DNA of 64,000 nt from Niallia circulans (GTDB lineage Bacteria; Bacillota; Bacilli; Bacillales; Cytobacillaceae): positions 1,898,001-1,962,000 of the forward strand of contig NZ_RIBP01000004.1 of assembly GCF_007273535.1 (NCBI RefSeq), written 5' to 3'. The stretch's first letter is position 1; every line of letters begins with the position of its first letter. This document shows, in pieces, positions 27,601 to 37,352 of the stretch. The translations under genes were made by a program, and so were the position numbers. The notes under the pieces are model-generated. The model worked only from the letters and a program-made list of their open reading frames with translations. It had not been told where the DNA came from and ran no database searches.

Positions 27601-27636
27601 AAAAGTCCAGCCAGTTATTGTGGCTGGACTTTTTTG
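27601..27636 (+). terminator. Intrinsic terminator after leuS
   Basis: AAAAGTCCAGCCA and TGGCTGGACTTTTTT form a 13-bp stem with T-run. Confidence 0.93.
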
Positions 27637-27739
27637 TCTTAAAAAAAAGCCATTGGATTTGCATCTTTTTTTTAATTGTTCTATATTACAATGAGTAGAG
27701 TTAACAAGATAAGTAACGGTTGAATGGAGGAAACAATAA

Positions 27740-28045
27740 GTGGAAGATATTAAGATAATTACAACAGCAGAATTAGAGGACAAGCTAAATAAAGGGGAAA
27801 AGCTGGAGCTTGTTGATGTTCGTGAGGATGAAGAAGTAGCAGAAGGAATGATTCCAGGCGCTAAACATATTCGCATGAATGATATTCCTGAAAACCTAGA
27901 CTATTTCTCACAGGATAAAGAATATATCTTTATATGCCGCTCTGGAAAAAGAAGCGAGAATGTTTGCTATTTCCTTGAAGACAAAGGCTATAAGGCTGTT
28001 AACATGGTCGGTGGAATGCTTAGCTGGAACGGTAAAACAGTGTGA
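27740..28045 (+). CDS. ytwF: Rhodanese-like sulfurtransferase domain protein
   Basis: A single-domain 101-residue rhodanese. Active-site Cys66 sits in FICRSGKRS, and the domain opening ELVDVREDEEVAEGMIPGA is typical. It probably transfers or carries persulfide sulfur; the partner is unknown. Translation starts at GTG 27740 behind ATGGAGGAAACAATAA. It follows leuS after a terminator, as ytwF does in B. subtilis. Confidence 0.88.
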   Translation: MEDIKIITTAELEDKLNKGEKLELVDVREDEEVAEGMIPGAKHIRMNDIPENLDYFSQDKEYIFICRSGKRSENVCYFLEDKGYKAVNMVGGMLSWNGKTV

Positions 28046-28053
28046 ACAATACT

Positions 28054-28086
28054 CCCTTCTGCTTCATTAGTGGAAGGGTTTTTTTT
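28054..28086 (+). terminator. Intrinsic terminator after ytwF
   Basis: CCCTTC pairs with GAAGGG over a 13-nt loop, followed by eight Ts; a short but clear terminator. Confidence 0.75.
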
Positions 28087-28169
28087 ATTTCTCTTTTTTA
28101 GGTCTAAAATAGTGTGAATTTGGCTAATATTTTAATAGAATATTCTGTCACATTAGGAGAGTTGGATAG

Positions 28170-28352
28170 ATGATTAAGGTGAAATTATTCGACCAAGAGC
28201 ATGAAAAAGATTTGGAAATGGAAATGAATAAGTTTTTGGAGAAGATAGATGAAAAGAAGCTTGTGGATATAAAGTATAATATTGCTGCATTACAAGAAGA
28301 CAATGAGGAACAAATATATTGCTTCTCCTCCATGATTATTTATAAAAGCTGA
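28170..28352 (+). CDS. cse60: Sporulation protein Cse60 (YteV)
   Basis: A 60-residue acidic protein, MIKVKLFDQEHEKDLE at the start and EEQIYCFSSMIIYKS at the end, exactly the size and sequence style of Cse60 (DUF2758), a sigma-E-dependent sporulation protein in B. subtilis with unknown biochemical role. The ribosome site TTAGGAGAG precedes the ATG. I could not place a clear sigma-E promoter. Its presence supports an endospore former. Confidence 0.88.
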   Translation: MIKVKLFDQEHEKDLEMEMNKFLEKIDEKKLVDIKYNIAALQEDNEEQIYCFSSMIIYKS

Positions 28353-28387
28353 ACGGACTTTGTAAAGCCGTTCAGCTTATTTTTTTA
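28346..28387. terminator. Bidirectional terminator
   Basis: AAGCTGAACGG and CCGTTCAGCTT pair over an 11-nt loop with a T-rich tail. It begins in the last codons of cse60 and also serves the convergent ytfP. Confidence 0.88.
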
Positions 28388-29659
28388 GTTATATATATTC
28401 TTTGCTTCTAAAGCGGCATTAACACCAGCAAGTCTTCCTGTTACAAACGCACTTGTGATGTTATACCCTCCTGTATATCCATGAATGTCCAATATTTCCC
28501 CGCAGAAGAACAGTCCAGGCATAAGCTTTGATTCCATTGTTTTCGGTGAAACTTCCTTGATAGAGACACCGCCGCCAGTAACAAATGCTTTCTCCAATGG
28601 CAGTGTTCCGTTTACATTAAAAGTAAATGCTTTGCATAAAGCTGTGAATTTTTTCAGCTTATCCTGCGAAACTGTTGCTCCTTGTGCTGCAGGGTCAATA
28701 TCTGCCAGCTCAAGCAAAAATAGTAGATAGCGTTCTGTTAAGAAGCCTTTTAAGATATTCTTAACTGCTTTTTTAGGCTCGTCCTTAACAAGTTTGCTAA
28801 TTTCCTGTAACAGTGGTTCTTCCTTTTTATCAGGGAATGAATCTATCGATACTGGAACCTCTGCTAATTTCGTTTTCTTCAGCTCTTTCACGACAAACTG
28901 GCTGCAGCGTAAAACAGCTGGACCGCTGATTCCTAAGTGAGTGAAGATCATGTCCATCTTATGTGTGATAATCGGTTTTCCTTTTTGGTTCAATACACTA
29001 AGAGCAACATCTCTTAAAGACAAGCCTTGTAAGGTTTTCTCTTTAATGAATTTTTCGCTGGAAGTGACAGGAACCTCTGTGGGAAACAGCTCAGTAATAG
29101 TGTGACCAGCACTTTGTGCCCAAGCATAGCCATCCCCAGTTGAACCAGTATGGGGAACAGATTTCCCGCCAACAGCAATGATAAGTGATTTGCACACTGC
29201 CTCTTTGCCATTTTGCAGTTGAATTGTTTTCGTGCCATCTTGATTATATACGACAGTCTTAACAGGAGTATTTGTACGAATTTCGACCTTCAGCCTGCTA
29301 AGCTCCTGTAATAAGGCATCCACAACGGACTGAGCCTTGTTAGAGACTGGGAACATTCTGCCATGATCTTCTTCCTTTAAGGCAATTCCTAAATTCTCAA
29401 AAAACGCAATAATATCTTCATTACTAAAGATAGAAAAACCGCTGTACAGAAAACGGCCGTTTCCTGGAATATGTTTAATAATTTCCTCGACTGGCAGGCG
29501 ATTTGTTACATTACATCTGCCGCCACCAGAAATGGCAAGCTTCCGTCCTAGCTTTTCTCCTTTATCAATCAACAGGACTTTCGCATTGGAATCGGCAGCA
29601 CCGATTGCTGCCATTAATCCAGACGGACCGCCCCCTATTACTATTACATCATATTGCAT
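28385..29659 (-). CDS. ytfP: HI0933-family flavoprotein (YtfP)
   Basis: A 424-residue NAD(P)/FAD-dependent oxidoreductase of the HI0933/BaiN-like family. The N-terminal FAD site is GGGPSG (9-14), then [20 protein letters not shown], a near-invariant family signature; the C-terminus has [14 protein letters not shown] closing the flavin site. No physiological substrate is established. The ATG follows AAAGTAGG. The gene is convergent with cse60 and divergent from murJ. Confidence 0.9.
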   Translation of the reverse strand: MQYDVIVIGGGPSGLMAAIGAADSNAKVLLIDKGEKLGRKLAISGGGRCNVTNRLPVEEIIKHIPGNGRFLYSGFSIFSNEDIIAFFENLGIALKEEDHGRMFPVSNKAQSVVDALLQELSRLKVEIRTNTPVKTVVYNQDGTKTIQLQNGKEAVCKSLIIAVGGKSVPHTGSTGDGYAWAQSAGHTITELFPTEVPVTSSEKFIKEKTLQGLSLRDVALSVLNQKGKPIITHKMDMIFTHLGISGPAVLRCSQFVVKELKKTKLAEVPVSIDSFPDKKEEPLLQEISKLVKDEPKKAVKNILKGFLTERYLLFLLELADIDPAAQGATVSQDKLKKFTALCKAFTFNVNGTLPLEKAFVTGGGVSIKEVSPKTMESKLMPGLFFCGEILDIHGYTGGYNITSAFVTGRLAGVNAALEAKNIYN

Positions 29660-29873
29660 TAGTGAACCTACTTTCTTTTTTCCTATAATAGAGCTGACAT
29701 AAATAGTCTATTTTCTTTATTTGCAAGCTAAAGTAGCGTTTCTAGCCAAGAAAAGGTAAACTACTAATAGTGTTTTAAAAAAATTGCTCAGTATTACACT
29801 TATTATCTTCATTCATTTCGTGTTAAAATAATTTGTTATGTTACATTGCAGCTTCGTTTAAGGAAGGGATTAT

Positions 29874-31499
29874 ATGTCGTCAAAATTGTTGAGAGGTACG
29901 TTTATTCTAACACTCGGAACTATGATATCAAAAGCACTGGGATTGTTCTATGTTATCCCGTTTAATATGATTGTCGGAAAAGAAGGAACTATCCTTTATC
30001 AATATTCATATGTAGCTTATACGATTGTCATCAGTATTGCAACAGCAGGGATACCTCTTGCTGTCAGTAAATTTATATCCAAATATAACGCGATGGGAGA
30101 GTATGGGGTCAGCAGGCGCCTTTTTAAGTCAGGTCTGCTTGTAATGACCTGTACGGGAATTGTCTGCTTCCTTGCCATGTATTTCCTTGCACCATTTCTT
30201 GCAGAAATTAATATTCCTGAGGATGATTTAGACTCTAGTGTCAAGGATGTAACGACTGTTATTAGGGCAGTTAGCTTTGCTGTTATCGTCGTTCCTGTCA
30301 TGAGCTTGATTCGCGGCTTCTTTCAAGGGCATGAATCTATGGGGCCGTCTGCTGTATCTCAGGTTGTCGAGCAGATTGTGCGGATTATTTTCATGCTTGC
30401 TGGAGCAGCTGCCGTTTTGTACGTTTTCAAAGGCGATATTGTAACTGCAGTCAGCATTTCGACATTTGCCGCATTTGTCGGTGCGATTGGTGGTCTTGCT
30501 GTTCTTATCTATTATTGGGTTAAAAGAAAAAAACATTTTAACGCTATGCTTGAAGAAGATAGACAGCAAATTACAGATATATCATTAGGTTCCATGTATA
30601 AAGAGATACTCATTTCGGCAGCACCATTCGTTTTTGTCGGAATAGCGAACCCGCTCTTTCAATTTATCGATACAATAACCTTTAACCGTGCTATGGCTGT
30701 TGTCGGGTTAAGCGCCATTTCAGAAACACAATTAAATGCATTTAATTATCAGACACATAAAATTGTCATCATACCTGTGTCATTGGCTACGGCTTTTTCG
30801 ATGACACTCGTACCGATGATAACAAGAGCATTTGTTAGTGGAGATCAAAAGTCTGTTAACCATAATTTAAACCAAGCATTTCAAATATTATTATTTATTA
30901 CCTTACCGGCTACAATAGGATTATCGGTGTTAGCTGAGCCAGTTTACCGTCTGTTTTACGGGACAACAGATTTGGCTTTAGGAACAGAGGTACTGCGTTT
31001 ATATGCACCAGTTGCGATTCTTTTCTCTCTGTATGCCGTTACTGCCGCGATTCTGCAAGGGATAAACGAACAGCGATTTACTGTTTTGAGTCTTTTAGTG
31101 GGGTTGTTGGTCAAGCTAAGCTTAAACATGCCGCTAATTGAAAGATGGGAAGCAAATGGAGCTATATTGGCTACTGCATTAGGATATACTGCTGCGATCA
31201 TCATTAATATCTTTGTTATCAGGGTTTTTGCAAAATATCCGTTCAGGCTCGTGCTGCGAAGAAGTGTGCTTATCATCGGCTTCACGTTTCTAATGTATGT
31301 TGGTGCAGAAATAGTGTACAAACTTCTTGGACTGTTTTTGAAGCCAGAATCAGTTATTTCTTCCCTGCTTATGGTTGGAATTGTCGGATTAGCAGGCGGT
31401 TTGCTTTATATCTATTTAGCATATCGCTCCAAGCTTGTCTACCTGTTATTAGGAGAACGGGCAGCATCTATCAAAAGGAAGCTGAGGCTGCCATTTTAA
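29874..31499 (+). CDS. murJ: MurJ-type lipid II flippase (YtgP)
   Basis: A 541-residue polytopic membrane protein of the MVF/MOP exporter superfamily with about 14 helices. The N-terminus LLRGTFILTLGTMISKALG and the RGFFQGHESMGPSAVSQVVEQ segment are typical of YtgP, the B. subtilis MurJ, which flips lipid II for peptidoglycan synthesis. The ribosome site AAGGAAGGGATT precedes the ATG. The related function murC lies 22 kb away in the same window. Assignment among MOP exporters rests on these motifs and on synteny. Confidence 0.88.
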   Translation: MSSKLLRGTFILTLGTMISKALGLFYVIPFNMIVGKEGTILYQYSYVAYTIVISIATAGIPLAVSKFISKYNAMGEYGVSRRLFKSGLLVMTCTGIVCFLAMYFLAPFLAEINIPEDDLDSSVKDVTTVIRAVSFAVIVVPVMSLIRGFFQGHESMGPSAVSQVVEQIVRIIFMLAGAAAVLYVFKGDIVTAVSISTFAAFVGAIGGLAVLIYYWVKRKKHFNAMLEEDRQQITDISLGSMYKEILISAAPFVFVGIANPLFQFIDTITFNRAMAVVGLSAISETQLNAFNYQTHKIVIIPVSLATAFSMTLVPMITRAFVSGDQKSVNHNLNQAFQILLFITLPATIGLSVLAEPVYRLFYGTTDLALGTEVLRLYAPVAILFSLYAVTAAILQGINEQRFTVLSLLVGLLVKLSLNMPLIERWEANGAILATALGYTAAIIINIFVIRVFAKYPFRLVLRRSVLIIGFTFLMYVGAEIVYKLLGLFLKPESVISSLLMVGIVGLAGGLLYIYLAYRSKLVYLLLGERAASIKRKLRLPF

Positions 31500-31528
31500 T
31501 ATAAGAAGTAAAAAGTTTAAAGAAACGG

Positions 31529-32272
31529 ATGGCAATACGAATGAAAAAAATGAGAATAGATAAACTGCTTGCCAATTTAGGATATGGCAGTAGAAAAGAC
31601 GTAAAGTCACTGTTGAAAAGCAAGGCTGTTAAGGTTAATGATGAGGTTATCAAGGATGCGAAGCAGCAGGTTGACCCAGAAAATGATGTTATCACATTGC
31701 ATGGAGACGTTGTGGAATACAAGGAGTTCATCTATTTAATGATGAACAAGCCGCCAGGTGTCATCTCTGCGACAGAGGATTCGAGAGAGGAGACGGTCGT
31801 TGATCTGCTTGAGATTGAGGATGCTGTCTATAATCCATTTCCTGTCGGAAGGCTTGATAAGGATACGGAGGGACTATTGCTGCTAACAAATGATGGAAAG
31901 CTGTCCCACCGTCTGCTTTCACCGAAAAAGCATGTGCCGAAAACGTATTTTGCTGTCATTAAAGGGGTTGTAACAGAAGAAGATATCGAGTCCTTTAAAA
32001 AGGGAGTAATGCTTGATGATGGCTATGTAACAAAGCCAGGTGATCTTGTCATCTTGAAGGCTGGAGAAACTTCCGATATTGAACTGACTATTTCAGAAGG
32101 CAAATTCCATCAAGTTAAAAGGATGTTCGAGAGTGTCGGCAAAAAAGTTACGTACTTAAAACGTAATTCCATGGGACCACTGAAGCTCGACGAAACATTG
32201 GAATTAGGAGAGTACAGGGAGCTTACAACAGAAGAAATAGACATGCTTCAACAATATGAAGTAAATGAATAG
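31529..32272 (+). CDS. ytzG: RsuA/RluB-family 16S rRNA pseudouridine synthase
   Basis: A 247-residue enzyme isomerising a uridine in rRNA, probably 16S position 516 by family. An S4 RNA-binding domain (MRIDKLLANLGYGSRKDV, about 8-65) precedes the catalytic domain with the Asp in VGRLDKDTEGLLLLTNDG (near 112) and KTYFAVIKG, KFHQVKRMF. The start is uncertain among ATGs at 31529, 31541 and 31550; homologues usually begin at MRIDK (31550), but no candidate has a strong ribosome site. It follows murJ by 29 nt. Confidence 0.9.
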   Translation: MAIRMKKMRIDKLLANLGYGSRKDVKSLLKSKAVKVNDEVIKDAKQQVDPENDVITLHGDVVEYKEFIYLMMNKPPGVISATEDSREETVVDLLEIEDAVYNPFPVGRLDKDTEGLLLLTNDGKLSHRLLSPKKHVPKTYFAVIKGVVTEEDIESFKKGVMLDDGYVTKPGDLVILKAGETSDIELTISEGKFHQVKRMFESVGKKVTYLKRNSMGPLKLDETLELGEYRELTTEEIDMLQQYEVNE

Positions 32273-32284
32273 CAACAGCAACAT

Positions 32285-32319
32285 AAAAAAACGCCAAACA
32301 CTTGTTTTGGCGTTTTTTT
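32285..32319 (+). terminator. Intrinsic terminator
   Basis: AAAAAAACGCCAAA and TTTTGGCGTTTTTTT pair around CACTTG after the pseudouridine synthase gene. Confidence 0.92.
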
Positions 32320-32376
32320 ATGAATACACGATTTTAGATTAGTATATTTTTCAATAATTAATCTTTGTTTGTAAGC

Positions 32377-32598
32377 TTAAGAAGTCATTTTCACTTTTTT
32401 TCTAGTTGTTGTCCATTTTCCACGACTAGGGCTCTGCACCAAATCGTTATAAGCTAACACATTCAAATCCCTTTGAATCGTCCGAGGAGTAATACCAAAT
32501 TCCTCCACTAGCTCTTGTGTTGTTACTGTTCCACGCTTACTAATAAACATGTAGACGGATTTGATACGGTTTAACATCCGGTTAGTTGAAGGTTTCAA
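32377..32598 (-). CDS. ytzE: DeoR-type HTH regulator YtzE
   Basis: A 73-residue stand-alone DNA-binding protein of the DeoR HTH type: TVTTQELVEEFGITPRTIQRD is the helix-turn-helix, and it lacks the sugar-phosphate-sensing C-terminal domain of full DeoR repressors. The start is TTG 32598, giving the family N-terminus MKPSTNRML, with GGGAGTG 5 nt upstream; the frame continues open upstream but without a ribosome site. The basic C-terminus (TTRKKVKMTS) may add DNA contact. Target genes unknown. Confidence 0.85.
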   Translation of the reverse strand: MKPSTNRMLNRIKSVYMFISKRGTVTTQELVEEFGITPRTIQRDLNVLAYNDLVQSPSRGKWTTTRKKVKMTS

Positions 32599-32979
32599 TA
32601 AACCACTCCCTATCCTTTTTTCAAACCTTTGGCAAATTCCTACGACCGACAGCTTATTTGAAGATTTGTTCTTCAAGCGTATGTAATTTTCTTTTTTACA
32701 GACAACTCCTTTGCAAATGGCTAATAGTGAACAATAATGAACTCATATAAATATTGTATCCCTATTTACTGTTTAATTCTACATTATTTAATTAAATTTA
32801 CAAAATATTTGATTATTAATGTATAAATATACCACCTCCTGATTAACTTGCTTATTTAATCATATGGTACAAACTGATAATTTTATGATAATAATTTTAT
32901 CAAAAAGGAATAAAACTGTTTATTTGTACTTTTTTTACCATTATAATCTAGTAAATAAACATGTTGGAGGATTGGTCAT
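32599..32979. other. AT-rich intergenic region
   Basis: About 380 nt between the divergent ytzE and the M48-ankyrin gene. A TATAAT at 32942-32947 with a weak TTTATT 17 nt before it may drive the protease gene. No credible small gene or structured RNA was found. Confidence 0.6.
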
Positions 32980-34215
32980 TTGGATAACATTAGAAAAGAA
33001 CAGCTTGTCCATCCCAGAGAGACTATTTATTTTGTCCTCGTATTGCTGGTCAGCGTTGGAACGTTAATCTTGTTGCTGTTTTCGATTATTGGCATTATAT
33101 TTTTTGCGGTATTAACAGCAATCATGCTGTTTCTTCATGCACTTTCCATGGGAGGAATTAGAAGAAATGGCGTTAGACTAAGCGAAAATCAATTTCCAGA
33201 GCTATATGCACAGGCAATTGGCATTGCCAAGGATCTTGAATTAAGCAAGCTCCCGGATATTTATATCTTGGAATCAGAAGGAATACTTAATGCATTTGCG
33301 ACTAAGTTTGTTCGCAGGAATATGGTAGTGTTATATTCCAGTATTTTTGAAATGGTTGATAAAGGAGCAGAAAAGGAAGTAATGTTCATCTTGGCACATG
33401 AGTTTACTCATTTAAAACGGAAACATGTTCATTTTGGATTTTTCCTATTGCCGGCACTGTATATTCCTTTCCTGGGAAATGCATACATGCGAGCATGTGA
33501 ATATACTTGCGACAGAACAGCAGCCTATTATGTACAATCCTTTGATGCAGCCAAGAACGCACTTACAATGCTGGGAATTGGCACGACACTTTACAAAAAA
33601 GTCAATAAAGAAGCATATATGGAGCAACTTGAGAAGGAGAGCGGCTTCTTTGTATGGTTTAATGAAAAGCTATCAACACATCCTCATTTGCCAAAAAGGA
33701 TTTATGCAATTGAGTCCTTTTACAATGCAGAGGAAGTTCGGCCTTTAAAGGAATCTAAGAAGGGGTTATGGATAGGCATTGGTTTATTTGCAGCGGCTTG
33801 CCTTGTTTCCATTGGATTAATCATTGCCGTGATTGCCGGAATTACAACTTTTATTGAGAAATCAAACATTATTCCGTATCTAGAATCAGAACTGCCAGCG
33901 GGATATGGAGATGCTGATGACCTTTATTATGGAGGATATACAGAGCTTCATGAAGCAGCATACAATAATGATATAGAGACAGTCAGTACCTTACTTGAAA
34001 GCGGGGCAGACCCGAATTCACAGGATGATGAAGGATATACACCACTTATGTCTGCTATTGATGGAGGATCAAATCCTGAACTTTTAAAACTTTTACTGTT
34101 TAACGGAGCCGATGTTACATTACAGGACGCATATGGCTACACAGCTTTTGACTATGCAGAGAGTTATGGAGATGAAGAAACAATTAGTCTGCTAGAAAGT
34201 TATCTATATCAATAA
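32980..34215 (+). CDS. M48-family membrane metallopeptidase with C-terminal ankyrin repeats
   Basis: A 411-residue fusion. Residues about 17-56 form one or two membrane helices; the zinc site HEFTH is at 140-144 with the third ligand probably E174 (ACEYTCDRTA), as in M48/HtpX-type proteases; a further membrane helix spans about 263-291; residues about 320-410 are two to three ankyrin repeats (TELHEAAYNNDIETVSTLLESGA, cut here, then NGADVT). It starts at TTG 32980 behind TTGGAGG. Protease activity is likely; the ankyrin part probably binds a protein partner. The substrate is unknown. Confidence 0.85.
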   Translation: MDNIRKEQLVHPRETIYFVLVLLVSVGTLILLLFSIIGIIFFAVLTAIMLFLHALSMGGIRRNGVRLSENQFPELYAQAIGIAKDLELSKLPDIYILESEGILNAFATKFVRRNMVVLYSSIFEMVDKGAEKEVMFILAHEFTHLKRKHVHFGFFLLPALYIPFLGNAYMRACEYTCDRTAAYYVQSFDAAKNALTMLGIGTTLYKKVNKEAYMEQLEKESGFFVWFNEKLSTHPHLPKRIYAIESFYNAEEVRPLKESKKGLWIGIGLFAAACLVSIGLIIAVIAGITTFIEKSNIIPYLESELPAGYGDADDLYYGGYTELHEAAYNNDIETVSTLLESGADPNSQDDEGYTPLMSAIDGGSNPELLKLLLFNGADVTLQDAYGYTAFDYAESYGDEETISLLESYLYQ

Positions 34216-34219
34216 AAGG

Positions 34220-34246
34220 TAAGCGGCTGGATTATCCAGCCGCTTA
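34220..34246. terminator. Palindromic bidirectional terminator
   Basis: A 27-nt palindrome, TAAGCGGCTGGAT with its complement around one central base. The last codon and stop of the minus-strand Nudix gene lie within it. Confidence 0.75.
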
Positions 34247-34708
34247 TGTTTTATTCTCAGATAATGCGAAATAGTCCTGCAAAAATTTCCTGTGGCTGCC
34301 GACCATTTTCTCAGGAAGATTGTCCTTGCTAAAGAACGCAAGTGTAAAGCCCTCATCCTTGTTTACTTGGATTTGCCCACTAAACTGCTTTGTATAATAT
34401 GCGGCTGTAACCGAATAAAACGGATCACCGTTTGCTGCAACCGTGTAGAATTCTTGGCCAGAATAAATGTTTAACAGCTCGAGCTCTTCAACGCTTAAGC
34501 CTGTCTCTTCAAAAACCTCGCGTTTTGCCGTCTTCACCGTGCTTTCTGCCAATTCCATCAGACCGCCAGGGAGTCCCCATACTTTATGTGGATGCGTTCT
34601 TTCCTGCAAAAGGACCTTGTTGTTGTTGTCAGCAATGATGACAACCGCTCCAACGAGTATAAGTGGCATTTTGCCAACCTTTTGCCGCAATTCCTCAATA
34701 TATCCCAT
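34244..34708 (-). CDS. Nudix hydrolase
   Basis: A 154-residue Nudix enzyme with box GGLMELAESTVKTAKREVF followed by EETGL (about residues 46-69), preceded by a VWGLPGG strand. The N-terminal leader MGYIEELRQKVGKMP is common in Bacillus Nudix proteins of broad nucleotide-sugar or ADP-ribose type; the substrate cannot be read. The ATG follows GGAATGAGGAG. It is distinct from the ytkD Nudix enzyme in this window. Confidence 0.88.
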   Translation of the reverse strand: MGYIEELRQKVGKMPLILVGAVVIIADNNNKVLLQERTHPHKVWGLPGGLMELAESTVKTAKREVFEETGLSVEELELLNIYSGQEFYTVAANGDPFYSVTAAYYTKQFSGQIQVNKDEGFTLAFFSKDNLPEKMVGSHRKFLQDYFALSENKT

Positions 34709-34992
34709 CTCCTCATTCCTTTCCTTACTTTTTCCCTATTTTACAGGAAGATTCTTAAATCAGAAAATTTTTTCCTGATTGTGTGGAAAAAGAGGAAGAA
34801 TTGTACAAAATAAGATTGGACCAGCATTTCTTAACTAGTACTTGTCTTTTTTTGATAAGAAGTAGAGAGATTATGGTAAAATATTTCTATGCAACTTGAT
34901 ACAAAAGGATGTAATTTTAAAAACAATTATGAAATCCATCCTTTTAACGAGCAAAAGCATATTGCTTCAATATGTTAAGGAGGCTTAGGTTA

Positions 34993-36411
34993 GTGAAAGC
35001 ATTAGATTGGTTAAAAGAAGTGCATAATCGTAAAGATGACTTCATTCATGATTTGCAAGGATTGCTGCAAATAAAAAGTGTGTTGGATGAAGAAAATGCT
35101 ACAGAGGATGCTCCGTTTGGTAAAGGGGTTAAAGAAGCTTTGACGTATATGCTGGAGCTTGGCAAAAAAGACGGATTTATAGAGAAAAATGTCAAGAATG
35201 TAGCCGGTCATGTCACATTTGGCTCAGGAGAAGAAAGCATCGGTATCCTTTGTCATGTGGATGTCGTGCCGGAAGGGGACGGCTGGACAAGCGATCCTTA
35301 CAGTGCGGAGATCCGTGATGGTAAAATATTTGCAAGAGGAGCCTTGGATGATAAAGGTCCAACAATGGCTGCTTACTATGCGATGAAAATAATAAAAGAA
35401 CTTAATTTGCCGATTACGAAGGAAGTCAAAATGATAATTGGCACAGATGAAGAAAGTGATTGGCGATGTGTAACAACTTATTTTGAAGAAGAAGAAATGC
35501 CGACAATGGGCTTTGCTCCAGATGCAGACTTTCCCATTATTTATGCAGAAAAGGGAATTTCCGATTTTGATATTGTCCAATCACTGCACAAAAAAGTACA
35601 GGCCAAGTCAGGTAAGGTGGAAGTAGTTGCGTTCTCTTCTGGCAGAAGATACAATATGGTCCCAGATTTTGCAGAAGCAAGGCTTCATGTCAGTGTCGAT
35701 CAAACAGAAGTGATTCAACGCTTCCAAGAGTATTTAAGCAAGGAAAAGGCAAAAGGCCAATACATAGTCGACGCAGGTAACCTCGTTCTGGAAATGGAGG
35801 GAGTGTCTGCACATGGGCTAGAGCCGAAAAATGGTGTTAATGCAGGATTGAAGCTTGCTTCTTTTATAGCTGATTTAGACCTTGATGAAACGGCAGCAGC
35901 TTACTTCGAGTTTGTGAAGAGCTATTTTGAAGATGATTCAAGAGGACATAAGCTGGGAGTAGCTTACAATGATGATATAACTGGAGATTTGACATTAAAT
36001 GTTGGCATTCTTCACTATGATCAACAAAACGGAGGAAAATTAGGTTTAACATGCCGTTATCCTGTAACAAATAAGATTGAAGAAACAAAAGCTGTTTTAG
36101 ATGAGCTGCTTGCCGAAAAAGGCTTTTTCATCGATCATTTTACAAATTCCAAGCCACATCATGTTGATAAGAACTCGGAATTGATCAAAACATTAACTAA
36201 AGTGTATCTTGAACAGACTGGTGAGAAAGCAGAGTTAATCTCTATCGGGGGCGGAACATATGCAAGGTCACTTGAAAATGGTGTTGCATTCGGGCCATTG
36301 TTCCCAGGTAGAGAGGATATTGCGCATAAAAAAGATGAGTATATGTATATAGAGGACTTGCTAAAGGCTACTGCGATTTATGCCCAAGCAATTTATGAGC
36401 TTGCTAAATAA
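34993..36411 (+). CDS. pepV: Dipeptidase PepV, M20 family
   Basis: Di-zinc dipeptidase releasing amino acids from dipeptides in the cytosol. From the GTG at 34993 it has 472 residues. Metal and catalytic residues are visible as H88 (CHVDVVPEGDGW), D120 (ALDDKGPTMA), E153-E154 (GTDEESDW) and a C-terminal His in GREDIAHKKDEYM. GTG is preferred because AAGGAGG lies about 9 nt upstream; the ATG at 34972 would place that site inside the gene. It is followed by dat. Confidence 0.92.
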   Translation: MKALDWLKEVHNRKDDFIHDLQGLLQIKSVLDEENATEDAPFGKGVKEALTYMLELGKKDGFIEKNVKNVAGHVTFGSGEESIGILCHVDVVPEGDGWTSDPYSAEIRDGKIFARGALDDKGPTMAAYYAMKIIKELNLPITKEVKMIIGTDEESDWRCVTTYFEEEEMPTMGFAPDADFPIIYAEKGISDFDIVQSLHKKVQAKSGKVEVVAFSSGRRYNMVPDFAEARLHVSVDQTEVIQRFQEYLSKEKAKGQYIVDAGNLVLEMEGVSAHGLEPKNGVNAGLKLASFIADLDLDETAAAYFEFVKSYFEDDSRGHKLGVAYNDDITGDLTLNVGILHYDQQNGGKLGLTCRYPVTNKIEETKAVLDELLAEKGFFIDHFTNSKPHHVDKNSELIKTLTKVYLEQTGEKAELISIGGGTYARSLENGVAFGPLFPGREDIAHKKDEYMYIEDLLKATAIYAQAIYELAK

Positions 36412-36442
36412 AAATAAGAACAATATATAAGGGGGAGAGAAA

Positions 36443-37300
36443 TTGAGTATTGTATGGATGAATGGAGCGTTTATAGACAGATCGGAAGCAAAGGTAGATA
36501 TTGAAGATAGAGGCTACCAGTTCGGTGACGGCATATATGAAGTAATAAGGGTATATAATGGACAGCTGTTTACTGCAAACGAGCATCTTGAACGTCTGCT
36601 TAGCAGTGGTGACAAATTAAGCATACAAATTGGTTATTCTGTTGAAGAGTTTAAAAGTCTGCTTGAGCAGCTTATTGAAAAGAATAGTCTTAAAACTGGA
36701 ATAGTGTATATGCAGGTCACAAGAGGCGTAAGCGCGAGGAACCATGCATTTCCTGCAGAGGATACTCCTCCAACGTATATTGCCTATACGAAAGAAGTAG
36801 AAAGGCCAACGGAGCAGCTTGATAATGGTGTTACAGCCATTACAGTCGAGGATATTCGCTGGTCAAGATGTGATATTAAAAGCTTGAACCTTCTTGGAAA
36901 TGTGATTGCAAAGCAAAAAGCAACAGAAGCTGACTGCTATGAAAGCATTCAATATCGGGACTTAACTGTAACGGAGGGCAGCTCCTCTAATATTTGGATT
37001 ATTAAGGATAATGCGGTTAAAACACATGAAGCTAATCAGTTTATCTTAAATGGCATTACAAGACAGAAGATAATTGAGCTATGTCGGGGAAATGACATGG
37101 AAGTGGTAGAAGCAGCATTTACCATTGAGGACTTAATAGATGCTGATGAGGTATTTTTATCAAGCACTACGGCAGAAGTAATGCCGATCATTTCCATTAA
37201 CAATGTGCCAGTTGGGAATGGTGAAATTGGTCCAGTAGCAAGAAAGCTGCAGCAGCTATTCAAGGACGCAATTGAACATGAATGCAACCAACTAGCATAA
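36443..37300 (+). CDS. dat: D-amino-acid transaminase
   Basis: PLP enzyme of fold IV making D-glutamate from D-alanine and 2-oxoglutarate for the cell wall. The 285 residues match Dat; the PLP lysine is K146 in RCDIKSLNLLGN, and the N-terminal EDRGYQFGDGIYEV is characteristic of D-alanine transaminase rather than branched-chain aminotransferase. It starts at TTG 36443 behind GGGGGAGAG. Only 31 nt after pepV, so the two are probably cotranscribed, linking dipeptide turnover to amino-acid supply. Confidence 0.93.
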   Translation: MSIVWMNGAFIDRSEAKVDIEDRGYQFGDGIYEVIRVYNGQLFTANEHLERLLSSGDKLSIQIGYSVEEFKSLLEQLIEKNSLKTGIVYMQVTRGVSARNHAFPAEDTPPTYIAYTKEVERPTEQLDNGVTAITVEDIRWSRCDIKSLNLLGNVIAKQKATEADCYESIQYRDLTVTEGSSSNIWIIKDNAVKTHEANQFILNGITRQKIIELCRGNDMEVVEAAFTIEDLIDADEVFLSSTTAEVMPIISINNVPVGNGEIGPVARKLQQLFKDAIEHECNQLA

Positions 37301-37314
37301 ACTGCATACAAACC

Positions 37315-37352
37315 AAACAATCCCTCCGGCAGCAGCGGAGGGATTGTTTGTT
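37315..37352. terminator. Bidirectional terminator
   Basis: AAACAATCCCTCCG and CGGAGGGATTGTTT form a 14-bp stem with a 7-nt loop between the convergent dat and cysteine synthase genes. Confidence 0.9.
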
